Notes under the pieces: generated by a model
Told to the model about the DNA's origin: nothing
The model's database searches: none
Seen by the model: only the letters and a program-made list of their open reading frames with translations
Part shown: positions 13,801 to 25,800 of the stretch, piece by piece
Layout of the letters: each line of letters begins with the position of its first letter
Numbering within the stretch: the first letter of the stretch is position 1
Made by a program: the position numbers and the translations under genes
NCBI GenBank assembly: GCA_029718625.1
Contig: CM056376.1
Span: 80,868,541-80,932,540, forward strand
Length of the DNA stretch: 64,000 nt
Direction of reading: 5' to 3'
Origin: Synaphobranchus kaupii
Lineage: Eukaryota > Chordata > Actinopteri > Anguilliformes > Synaphobranchidae

Positions 13801-16800
13801 ACGCCTCCTGCAGGTGCCCTAGTCCGAGGCACAGGCAGCACCGGGTGTGCCCATCAGCCATATCCATGGCTCTACCACAAAGTAGAGTAAAATAAAGTAA
13901 AATATTTGTAAAAAAAATTCAAAACACTGTCAAAGTCATGTACAATAATTAATAGGGATCTCCTAAAATAACAGGATTTTTTCCAATTCATTAAATGTTT
14001 TTTCACTGGCAACATTGCTGCCAGTCTTTTCACCGTTTTATTAAGAGATATTTTTTTTACAGTGTAACGCTTCCAAACATGCAAAATCTCTCATTTAAAT
14101 ATGGCTGTTTGCAGCTGGAGTAATTTACATAATGAGTCTTAGTTGATCACCCCCAAAGTTTGAAATGATAACACGTGTAAATACTTTGGCTGCACATGCA
14201 AAATAACACCTCTTATTTGGAATTTTAGTAAATCGACCCCTAAGAACTTATAAATTTAAGTTTTGAAGACACTCGTTTGCATATATGACCAGATGGTAAT
14301 TTTTCCACTCGCAAAGTCATGCCACTGAGATTTCAGATAGGCATAATAAAAAAATTGGGTGATGTCGCTGGAATGTACCAGAAGCCTTATCATTTTAAAA
14401 CCTCATAGGACCAGTTTCATCATAATTTATTGTGTGTGTGATAATCAGGGAAACAAACCTTCTATGCCAAGCCAGAGAATCTCTGGCACCCCCATCATGG
14501 GGTGAGCGCCACTATTTTGGATATGCTGGCTGTGGCTCTACACGTGCCCAGTAATACTTGCTTTCGGCACATTTCTCCCATGTTCAGCAAATTGGTATAG
14601 CAATTTAGCAGTCACGGAATTCAACCTTTAGCCAGGTGGTTGCGGGATTGATACCTAGATGGTAAGCAAGCTGTTGGAACAGTGTCTCCTCAGGAAGGAT
14701 ATGACGGTATGAAGCATCTGTGAGAGCTGGAAACATTAATCAACGGTCCAAAAGGAAAAGCAGAATGCAAACACCCACTCAATTTAAGAGCAGATGACAG
14801 GGGGGGTTGGAGAGCAGTCTGTGGAGTGGTGGAGCGCAGGAGGGATGTAAGGAGCATGTACTTGGCAAAGTACAGTGTCCCAGTGGCCTGGGAAGACATT
14901 AGATGGTCCATGTAATGTCAAACATGTGTTTCTGTTAAATGCCAGGGTTTTCCTTTTGTACACAAATATATGGGGCTCATAAATACTATCTATGGACTGT
15001 AAATTAAGGATAAGATTGCATCAGATACATCAGTTAATATTGTTAAGCTAGTTCCAGTGTGAAAAAAGTATTCTGTATCAAAATTTTATAGAGAGTGTAA
15101 TTCAATGTAACATCACGGTGTGCATGTGGCCATATAAATGGGTGAAAATGTTGATTAACACTTTTGCAGCAATTAAAACAAAAGGCATGTTCTCTCTCAA
15201 GGTGTGGTACAATGCTGTGACTGAGGTCTTATATTCCTATGCCATCTGTCAAGGAGTCCTCACCACCCTAAGCAGTTACAACAGATACAAATATGACTGC
15301 TACAAGTAGGTGGTTTATCTGTATTACCCCACAGTTATTCGTGATTGTGTCCTTCGTGTATATTTTAGCCATTTAGCAGATGCTGGTAATGACCCAGAGG
15401 GATTTACACAACGTTTTGTACACTGTACATTTGTACAGGGGGGATGTACTGTGCTCTCCAACATGATTGGCACCCTGTTCTCAGTACCTTTTCATATCTT
15501 AGGTAGAACATAAGCATCCTTCTGATGCCAACCCCCCACGGTTGTGCCTCGCCAAATTTTGGTCTCATCTGACCATAGCACCCCGCGTTCACCGGTGTTC
15601 AGATGAGACCAAAATTAGCTTTTAGGCCTTTTTTCTGTGCCTTGAATTGAATATAGCAGTCCAGAGGCGCAGTCCACCGTACAGAATATTGAAAGAGAAT
15701 TTGAATGGAAGATTCCACTGATATGTTCACCACTACAGAAGATGACGCAGTAGTTTTATCCTTGCAAAGGGAGGATACACAAAATACTGAAATGGGTGCC
15801 AATAATAGCACATCATTTGAAGCTATGCTGGGCTTTTGAGAGAAAAACATGAAAACTAACACAGTCCCTTTTTTTCATTCTCACTATCTTACATGACCTA
15901 ACATGAAGGTCTAGGAATTCCACAATAGTTTATTAACTGGAAGAGGGAGGGGCCAGTGTGGGCACACAAGCTATTAGGTATATTGTATAATAATTTGGTA
16001 CTTTTTATATGTCAGTGCACATTGTTTACATCACATACTGTATAGATATTACCAAATAAGAGTGGTAAAAAAATAAATGGCTGTAGTGCATGACACTGTT
16101 GCACATGGGTATTTGATTTTGGAAGAAAATGTCAGGAAGGAGAAACCTCAGAGAAAGTGGATTTGTGAAGCATACATTAAGTCAACAGCATTTATCAAGC
16201 AAGCACGTTACTTTGTTTTTATGAATATTGTCTATCATACAACTTCGGGCGACTCCTTGTATTAGTTTTGCAGCTACTGTCTTATGATATGTGGCATGTA
16301 AATGAATGGTGATTTGTTTTAATTGTTAAAAGTTCCAGCCATGATGTTTTTTGAGTGTCTTGACATGAATGATTTTACTGATGGGTGTAAGTGGTGCACA
16401 TATAATCTTTAATCTCTCTCTGTGGTTTGTCTCACAGGGACTGCCTGTGGCTTTGCGCTCTGACCAGTGTGAGCAATATATTTGCTGGTTTTGTTGCGTC
16501 CGCCCTGCTGGGGTTCGGGGCCTATTCTATTGGCCTGTCAGTGGGTAACCTCTTCGAATTTGGTGAGTTAATAGGGCTAACACTTTCTGTGATCATTTCG
16601 TCCATTGTACTTTTTTAATCTATGTTTTCCATCCATTGCATGAGATGTGCAGTAAAAAACTGCTTTCTGTTTTTTATGTGTCCGGAGAAGCTGTCTTAAA
16701 CCTGCATAAAAAAATCATTTCAAATTATTTTTATTATTATTATTATTAGAACAGGTGTCTAGATGCTGTATAAAGCTGACAATTGCTTTGCACATAACAG

Positions 16801-19800
16801 GTTTTTTTAGAAAAGTCATATATAATCATTTGCAGTACGAATTGCAGTTAAGACACATTAAAAAGATTTAAACAGACATAGGGCAGTGCCAACCCAGCAA
16901 TGATTGGAATCAAAGCCTGATTTGTCACAGGTGAAGGTTAAATTCAATTAAATACAAAATTCTCGAAATACAGTCACACACATGCTAAAATGAGAAATCA
17001 CTGGCATTAAGAAAGATATCTGAACATTAACAGGGACTGAAATATTTTTTGTTGATTTATTTTTTATTTTTTTATTTTTTTATTTTTTTTTGGGGGGGGG
17101 GGGGGGGGGGGGGGGTGGTGTTGGGAGGTCTGAATTTTGACTGTTTTGGCAGACTGTCAAAAGTGTGTTGTTTTACCATCGTTATTAGAAATGACAACCA
17201 CAAGAGGGCGAACCGTCCCAGTCTATGCAATTATTATGTCCCCACACACATTCACATTGCACACAGTTTAATGTGATGCTTTTGCACTGGTTAACACTAG
17301 CATGTTATTTTCAATTTGAGCCATTATATTTTATTTCAGTCTATACATCTCTCTTACTATAATGAAATTTTGATTTGTGAAGTAATAATTCACTCCCTAA
17401 CACATTATTGAATTACCTCATTTATAATAATTTGTTCACACAGTTTTTGATGTGTTTGGTAATATTGGATGTGACACTTTGATGTGACACGAAGTTTGAA
17501 TGACCACATTCTCTTCAAATGGTAAGATGAAACATTGAGTAGCATTCCGAATAGAACTTGTTTAATTTGTACAACTCCAATTCCAAAAAAGTTGTGACAG
17601 TATGTAAAATGCACATAAAAGCAGTGATTTGTAAATTCTCTTTTACATATATTTAATTGAAAACAGTACAAAGAAAAGATATTTAATGTTTTACCTTATC
17701 AACTTTATTGATTTTTGTAAATATACGCTATTTCCGAATTTGATGCCTGCAAAACTTTCCAAAAAAGTTGGGACAGGGCCAAAAAAAAGACTGGGAAGTT
17801 AAAAAAAACAACCTGTTTGGAACGTTCCACAGGTAAACAGGTGATGCTATCATGACTGGGTATAAAAGGATATCAAAAGACTCTTGATATTTTATTTTCA
17901 GCGATACTATAACCTCTCTGCATTTAAATGGATCTCTATGGGAATTGGGGGGTGGGACTAGATTAAGCTGTAAATTACACAGGAATAGTATGGAATCCAT
18001 GGTTGGCTGAGTGGCTGTAAGTAATCAAGGGTATGAGGTATCAAACAATCACTTGATGGATCACTTGAAGGGTTGTTTCTCCTGGCTTATTTTTCCATAG
18101 AGTTCAATAGGAAAATGAGTCAGGAGAAACAACCCTTAAAGTGATCCTTCCATATCTACTGCATATCTGGCAGCAGAGTGATGGTTTGAGGCTCATTTGA
18201 TACCTCAGACACTTGACGACTTACAGCCATTTAGCCAGCCATGGGTTCCATACTATTCCTGTGTAATGTCGAGCGTAATCTAGTCCCACCACCCAATTCC
18301 CATAGAGATCCATTCAAATGCAGAGAGGTTATAGTATCGCTTCTAAGAGTACCTAAAAATAAAATATCAAGAGTCTTTTGTACCCAGTCATGATAGCATC
18401 ACCTGTTTACCTGTGGAATGGCAAACAGGTGTTTTTTTTGAGCTTCCCAGTCTTTTTTATTTTGCCCGTCAACTTTTTTGGAATGTGTTGCAGGCATCAA
18501 ATTCAGAATTAGCATATATTTACAAAAATCAATAATGTTGATAAGGTAAAACATTATATATATATTTTTGTACTGTTTTCTATTAAATATATGTAAAAGA
18601 TAATTTACAAATCACTGCTTTCTGCTTTTATATGCATTTTACATACTGTCCCAACTTTTTTGGAATTGGGGTTGTATAATAAAAATAAACTTATGTAAAT
18701 ATCATGTCAATTTATGAACCGTAAGAGAGGTGCATACACATACATGTAATTTTCCTTCCCTTTACCATGAATTACAAATAAATTAAAGTTTTAGTCATAT
18801 TTTTAAATTGATTACAGTTGATGTTTTCATGTTTGATGTTATTGTGGCCTACACGGTAGACCTACTAATGGTTTGTATGTCAGTAGATGATCTACCTAAA
18901 TATTAAAACTGGAGTACCCAACTTTGTAAAATGGTCGCTTTTGTTGTCAAGTCATAACACCCCTTGGCCCTGCCCACAGAGAAAGAGACCGCCCCAAACT
19001 GCTTCCACAGATCTCGTCCTGAATGTGCACTGTTCGCGCAAGCTAAAAATATTATATATATATATATATATAGCTTCTGCGCAAATCGCAGTGACCAGCC
19101 AGTGCGCAACCAATCATATGAAAGGAGGAGGGTCATCTCACTAGGACACGTCACTTCCCTCCAAACTTCCAAACTGTCATTCGGAGCTTTTCATAAATGC
19201 TTCGGCTATCCTAACTAATTTGCTTAAGTTATGTTCCATTTTGCATAGCTCACTAACTAAACAAGCTGAAAACCGTTTTACCCAGCTTGCTAACTAACTA
19301 TGCTGTAGCTACAGAAAGCAAATGAAATCTGGAGCAAATCTCCTTCGAACCTGACTGACACCAAGAGGGAACGCCCACCTTACGAACTTAAAGCTTTATT
19401 TTTCAGTACAAGCGGCGCATACCATACTACATGGCAAAACGTTTTTGGTGTAAATCCGGCATCAGCCGCTCTGACGCACTTCGTACGCAGCATCTGATGC
19501 ATCGGCTTGCATAAGCTGGGTAGGACTGTGGGAAACAGTCAAAACTCATTGGCTAGCAGCACTGTCAATCACAGGAGTGCGTGCGTATTTCCAGGTATGA
19601 CGCGATGCATTGGGTTTTATCAGTCCACCGAGAAACAAGTTGTGCCAACTAATCGGTAGCTTGCGAATGCTACGAATCCATCAAGTACAATGAGTGTTTC
19701 GGACTAAGACTAATAGCTTAACGCTGGATTGAAGAAGGTTTTTGAAGTTCACAACATTTATTCGGTGTGATTGACTGTTTTACTGGAGTATTTTACAGCT

Positions 19801-22800
19801 TGAATTTTATAAACTTGGCGTTTACAAGGTAGCTACAGTAGCCTAGTTAAAGTCATTCAAATATTACATTAATCAATATTACAATATTACAGGAAATCAA
19901 TAAAGCCACCGTCATGAAATCCATATAGCTCTCCCTTCGTGAATTTTATTAAACATATGTATAAAATCTTTTATCAGACATTCCTATTGGCAGATCAGAT
20001 GTTATTATCCAATGGGGATATTATATATTATTATTTGAGGGCATGAAGCATTTTTGATGACAAAATCGGCAGGAAAAATAAGAAGACGAAGACGAAGGAG
20101 AAAAATTGCTAAACTCATCCAAGTTTGGGGCTTGTGTGGATGTGTGAAGTTGTATCTGAATTCTGTGTGATTAGATGAAGTTAATGTTTCTAAGGGCTGA
20201 GAGTCTGTGGTCATTGTGGTTATTTCTGTAGGAAACCCTGAAAACTTTCAGTCCTGTGTAGGTATGCGGCATGCCCCGCCAAGCCGTAACTTAGCGGATG
20301 GCATACCTGCCATCCCAATATCTACCAAAAGCAATGGCTCTTTCTCCCTGCAGGGCCGGCCATGATCTTCACCTCTTTCCCGAAAGTGTTTTCTCTGCTG
20401 CCAGTACCACAGCTTTGGTCCATAATCTTCTTCCTCATGATGTTCATCGTGGGTCTTGACAGCCAGGTACGCTGAAGGCAAGGGCGGCACAGCTCTTCGA
20501 AAGTCAAATTGTGTTTTCTCACCTTTAGAGTACGGCCCCCAAACCCATGCTCCAAGGACACAGCCCAGTCTTGCAGCCATTTAGGTGGGGACGAGGGTAC
20601 ACGACCCCACCAATGTTTAGGGACCATTAAATTGTCCACACCAATGATTTATTTTAGTCCATTTTTATCCACACCAGAAAGGGTTAAGTCTTTTTCCACA
20701 TACTGTAATTGCCCCTCCCACCTTTGTGAATCCTCCAAAAACAAAAAACAAAACAAGAAAAAAACAAATAATTTGATTGGCTTTGGCTTGGAACCAGGAA
20801 AAAAAATTATCCCATTAAATAGATAGTGTTCTTACATTGCTTCACAGTAGTAGTCTTAGTAGTCTTCCTATATACAGTATATTCAGTGCCCTCCATAATA
20901 TTTGGGACAAGGACATATTTTTGTTCTTGATTAGTCTCTGTCGGCTACTCCACAATTTTCGATTTGTAATCAGACAATTCACATGTGGTTAAAGTGCAGA
21001 TTCTCAGAAATCAAAGCACCTTTTATATACATTTTTATACATCACTACGATTACGTCCAGACTAGTGATTAATCCCGGTTCCCGGGATCCCGGTATTTCC
21101 CATCACAATTCCTTCCCATTCCCAACCGGGTGTGACGTCAGGAAACCGGGAAATTTAACATGGGCAATGCAGATAAATAACTCTTGCATTATATTTGGCC
21201 TAATTAAGTACAATAAAATAATCGATATATGGAGTTTATTTCCAAAATGCAGTATCCATCATTTAAAAAAAACTGACGCCTAGCCTACTCATGACTGCTT
21301 ATTGACGATCAAAAACTCGGTAACTGATTCCACTTTAGAGCACGTGAAAGTTGCTAGCGGACGTACAGGAAATAGAAGTTCAATATAGGCTACCTGCTCC
21401 AAACGTGGAGAGCAAAATCATGACAAGCAACGTGTGGAAGAATTTTGAGAAACTTAATACTAACGAGGCAACTGTTGTAAATTATGTTTAAATTGTAAAT
21501 TAAATTGAAAATAATAGGCTACTAAAATTTGCGACGTCAATAACTAGGCTACCACTAGGGGGCAACCGTGGATAGGGTAGCCTAATTATAAATGCAAACC
21601 CATAGTTTTGTTATTCCAGGGCATCGCATTCTGCTGAAATATAGCCCAGCTATAATTACAAAACGAGCTGCAATTTTTAGAGCGAGTTGCAAGTAGGCTA
21701 TATTAGATACCTTCGCTTTTCTTATCAACTCGTAGCCTACTGCTAAACGTCCCTCATTTGACAACGGTAGGCTAGCGTATATTTGCTAATGTGCTTTGAT
21801 GGAGATATTTATGCCATCATATTAAGTTATTGTATTTATGCCATAACATTTACTTAGACTATATAATGTAGGCTTATTACTCACATTCTCAGTTCTTGCA
21901 GCAAAAACCTAGATTTTTTATTTTAGGTTTTATTTTTTTATTGGCTTGTTATAAACGTGAGAAATTCACACATTACTTTATTTCAAAATTCTCCGTTTTG
22001 GCCATTCACCTCCGAAACCCTCGACATTTCAAAGAAGAGAGTAAAAATGTGTAGGTAGGCTATGATTTTTTTGGAGGGGGGGGTGTAATAGTCCTTCAGA
22101 ATATTGCCAGCGTTTATAGGGTACGTCTCACGGTTCAGATAGGCCTAATAGCCATAGCTTTTGTTTCAGATGTCCCAAAGCAGTAATAATTTTGCACTGA
22201 AAATATCTTGCTTTTATTAATAAAATGTCTTTGAAAAACGGTTTGTTGTTATTGATATTCAAGAATGTCAGCCAATAGTAGGCTAGTGGACAATGCCACG
22301 GTGCTCAAAGATAGTTTTATATGGCATATGGATGCCGGTAGCCCGCAAACCAGTAAGTAGTAGGCTAGGGTCGCACATTTGATAATAGCCTAGTAGAACG
22401 CCCCTGGTTTTTTAGATGGGATGTCCCGGAAAACCCGAGAGCGAGTGTTATAATCCCGGGTTTAAAAATATAAAAAATTTTCGGGAAAATATGAAACACT
22501 AGTCCAGACTACAAGCAATTCTGATCTCAAAGTGTGCTAGCTAGGCCACCTCGCCAAGTGGTTTTGGCAGATCAGATCCCAACGTGAACAAAATCCGATT
22601 TGTGTGCGTCCAGACCATATGTAGGTCCAGACCTGTCACTTAATGCAGCCTAGCGATATTGGATGTTAGTCGCATAGAAGTCACATTGAAGTGACTAGTG
22701 TAACCGTAGCTTCTGCTTTTGCTCTGCCAGGCCTGTACTGCAGCCATCTTCAGCTCCTGCTAGTTTCGGGGCTAGCTGTCCCAAACTTGTTTCAGGGGCT

Positions 22801-25800
22801 AGTTGTCTTTGTCCCTAACTTTATGGATGGCACTATAATTTTATTTATTTATTTTATTTTTAAGTCATTGTTTTTTTCTGAAGTTATTTGCTTGTTCGCT
22901 ACTTTAGATGGGCAGATATTTATTAATATGCTCATAAGATCGTAGGCTAGGCTACTCGAACGTCATCAGGTGATCGTGAACGTACTTGCTAATTAAACTT
23001 AGCTTACTACGTAACATTGGAGCAAGCTTGCTGCACACCCATACGATGATTATTACACTTGTCAGTGAAGTTATTTTACTGTGGATTTTTGTTGGCGTCA
23101 ATTGAAGAGTCAAAGAGTATGTAAGAGGGTGGATAACTTTTTGTTAACTAACAGTTGATAATGATTCTCATAGCGAATGCATTTTAAACTAATTTACTTT
23201 CAGTAAAGTTAGCACAACCTAATACAGTGTGGACCAATTTAGTCTATTTAATACTGTGATGGCTACAGTTGAAGTCGGAAATTTACATACACTTAGGTTG
23301 AAGTCATTAAAACTAATTTTTAACCACTCCACAGATTTCATATTAGCAAACTATAGTGTTGGCAAGTCAGTTAGGACATCTACTTTGTGCATGACAAGTA
23401 ATTTTTTCAAAAATTGTTCACAGACAGATTATTTCACTTTTAATTCACGATATCACAATTCCAGTGAGTCAGAAGTTTACATACACTAAGTTGACTGTGC
23501 CTTTATATTTTATTAAGTAATATTTGGTCGCATATCCTTTGCATGCCATGACTTCCGGATGTGACCCAACAACATCAAAAGACTCTTGATATCTTATTTT
23601 CTGGTACTCTTACAAGCGATACTATAAAGTCTCTGCATTTGAATGGATCTCTATGGGAATTTGGGGGTGGGGACTAGATTTAGCTGTAAATTATGCTGGA
23701 ACAGTATGGAATACATGATTGGTAAAATGGCTGTAAGTCATCAAGGGTCTGAGGTATCAAAGAAACCTCAAACCATCACTCTGCTGCCAGATATGCAGTA
23801 GATATGGATGGATCACTTTAAGGGTTGAAGAAACTCTTCGGGCTCTATCTTGGCGATCTTGGCGCTTAGTCTAAGCGCATGGCGTAAAGCCCATTTAGGG
23901 TGTGTCCAAGTCCACTTTTGCTATTTTAACGGCGTGTTTTTTGGGCGCTAAGCACAGCGCAGCGTGCAAATGGGCTGAACCTAGACTCTTCATTAATTAT
24001 AGTGTGTCTGGGGCGTGACATGCAATAAACCAATCAAAGTGTGATATCCCATTCCCTTTAAAAGCCTGCTTTTCCACCTTGGCGGATTGCTTATACAGTG
24101 CTCAAAGACATTAAGGGAACACTTAAATCACACATCGCGGATCTTGATGAACTAAATATTCAAGTTGAAAATCTTTATTGATTACATTCTGTAATTCGTC
24201 GAGAACAAAATGACGTAAGAACGGTCAATGGAAACCAAAATCATTAACACATTGAGGGCTGGATTCAAAATCACACCGAAAATCAAAGTGAAAAATTGAG
24301 ATCACAGGCTGATCCAACTTGTGTGAATTTCATCACGACAACTCATAATGTGGCTCAGTAGTGTGTATGGCCCCCACGTGCCTGTATGTACTCCCGACAA
24401 CGTCTGGGCATGCTCCTGATGAGACGGCGGATGGTGTCCTTGGGGATCTCCTCCCAGACCTGGATCAGGGCATCAGTGAGCTCCTGGGCAGTCTGTGGCG
24501 CTACTTGGTGGCGGCGGATGCACCAAGACATAACGTCCCAGATGTGCTCAATTGGATTCAGGTCTGGGGAACGTGCGGGCCAGTCAATGGCATCAGTGCC
24601 TTTGTCATCCAGGAACTGCCTACACACTCTGGCCACATGAGGCCGGGCATTGTCCTGCACCAGGAGGAACCCAGGGCCCACTGCACCAGCGTAAGGTCTG
24701 ACAATGGGTCTGAGGATTTCATCCCGGTACCTAACAGCAGTCAGGGTACCGTTGGCTAGCACGTGGAGGTTTGTGCGACTCTCCAAGGATATGCCTCCCC
24801 AGACCATCACTGACCCACCGCCAAACCGGTCATGCTGGATGATGTTGCAGGCAGCATAACGTTCGCCACGGCATCTCCAGACTCTTTCACGTCTGTCACA
24901 TGTGCTCAGTGTGAACCTGCTCTCATCTGTGAAGAGAACGGGGCGCCAATGGCGAAGCTGCCAATTCTGGTGTTCTCTGGCAAATGCCAATGGAGCTGCA
25001 TGGTGTTGGGCTGTGAGCACAGGTCCCACTACAGGACGTCGGGCCCTCATGCCACCCTCATGGAGTCTGTTTCTGACAGTTTGGTCAGAACATGCACACG
25101 AGTAGCCCGCTGGAGGTCATTTTGTAGGGCTCTGGCAGTGCTCCTCCTGTTCCTCCTCGCACATAGGAGCAGATACCGGTCCTGCCGCTGGATTGTTGCC
25201 CTTCTTCGGCCCTGTCCAGCTCTCCTCGTGTAATGGCCCGTCTCCCGGTATCTCCTCCACGCTCTTGAGACTGTGCTGGGAGACACAGCAAACCTTCTTG
25301 CGACGGCACGTATGGATGTGCCATCCTGGAGGAGCTGGACTACCTGTGCAACCTGAATGGGCTTCAGGTACCGCCTCATGCTATCAGTAGTGACAAGGGC
25401 ACTAGCAAAATGCAAAACTAGAGAAAAATCAGTCAGGAAGGATAAGGAGAGAGAAATGGTCTGTGGCCACCACCTGCAAAACCATTTTCTTTTTGGGGGT
25501 TGTCTTGCTGTTGCCTCTCCTGTCCACCTGTTGTCACATTCATTTGCACCAAAGCAGGTGAAATTGATTCACAATCGTTTACGCTTCCTAACTGGACAGA
25601 TCGATATCCCAGAAGTTGAATTGACTTGGTGTTATACTGTGATGATTAAGTGTTCCCTTAATTTCTTTGAGCAGTGGATGATGGCGAAACAGACATGCTC
25701 GTGCGTGTTTAGTGCGATCAAGGAATAGGCTATATGGATCAATAGTAGCCTATGATAAATATTATTCGGACAAACCATTATGAGTTCCCGGTAATTCCCG

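Noticed and set aside
14690..14911. Minus-strand frame containing [11 protein letters not shown], considered as the missing parp11 exon
   Set aside because: Apart from YFA it lacks the ART C-terminal pattern, and it lies inside the transporter gene far from the other exons.
18887..19218. Overlapping frames around 19 kb on both strands
   Set aside because: They run through a TA microsatellite, have no domain and no splice support.
24361..25390. Plus-strand frames of 65-133 residues
   Set aside because: They are antisense shadows of the Tc1 transposase.
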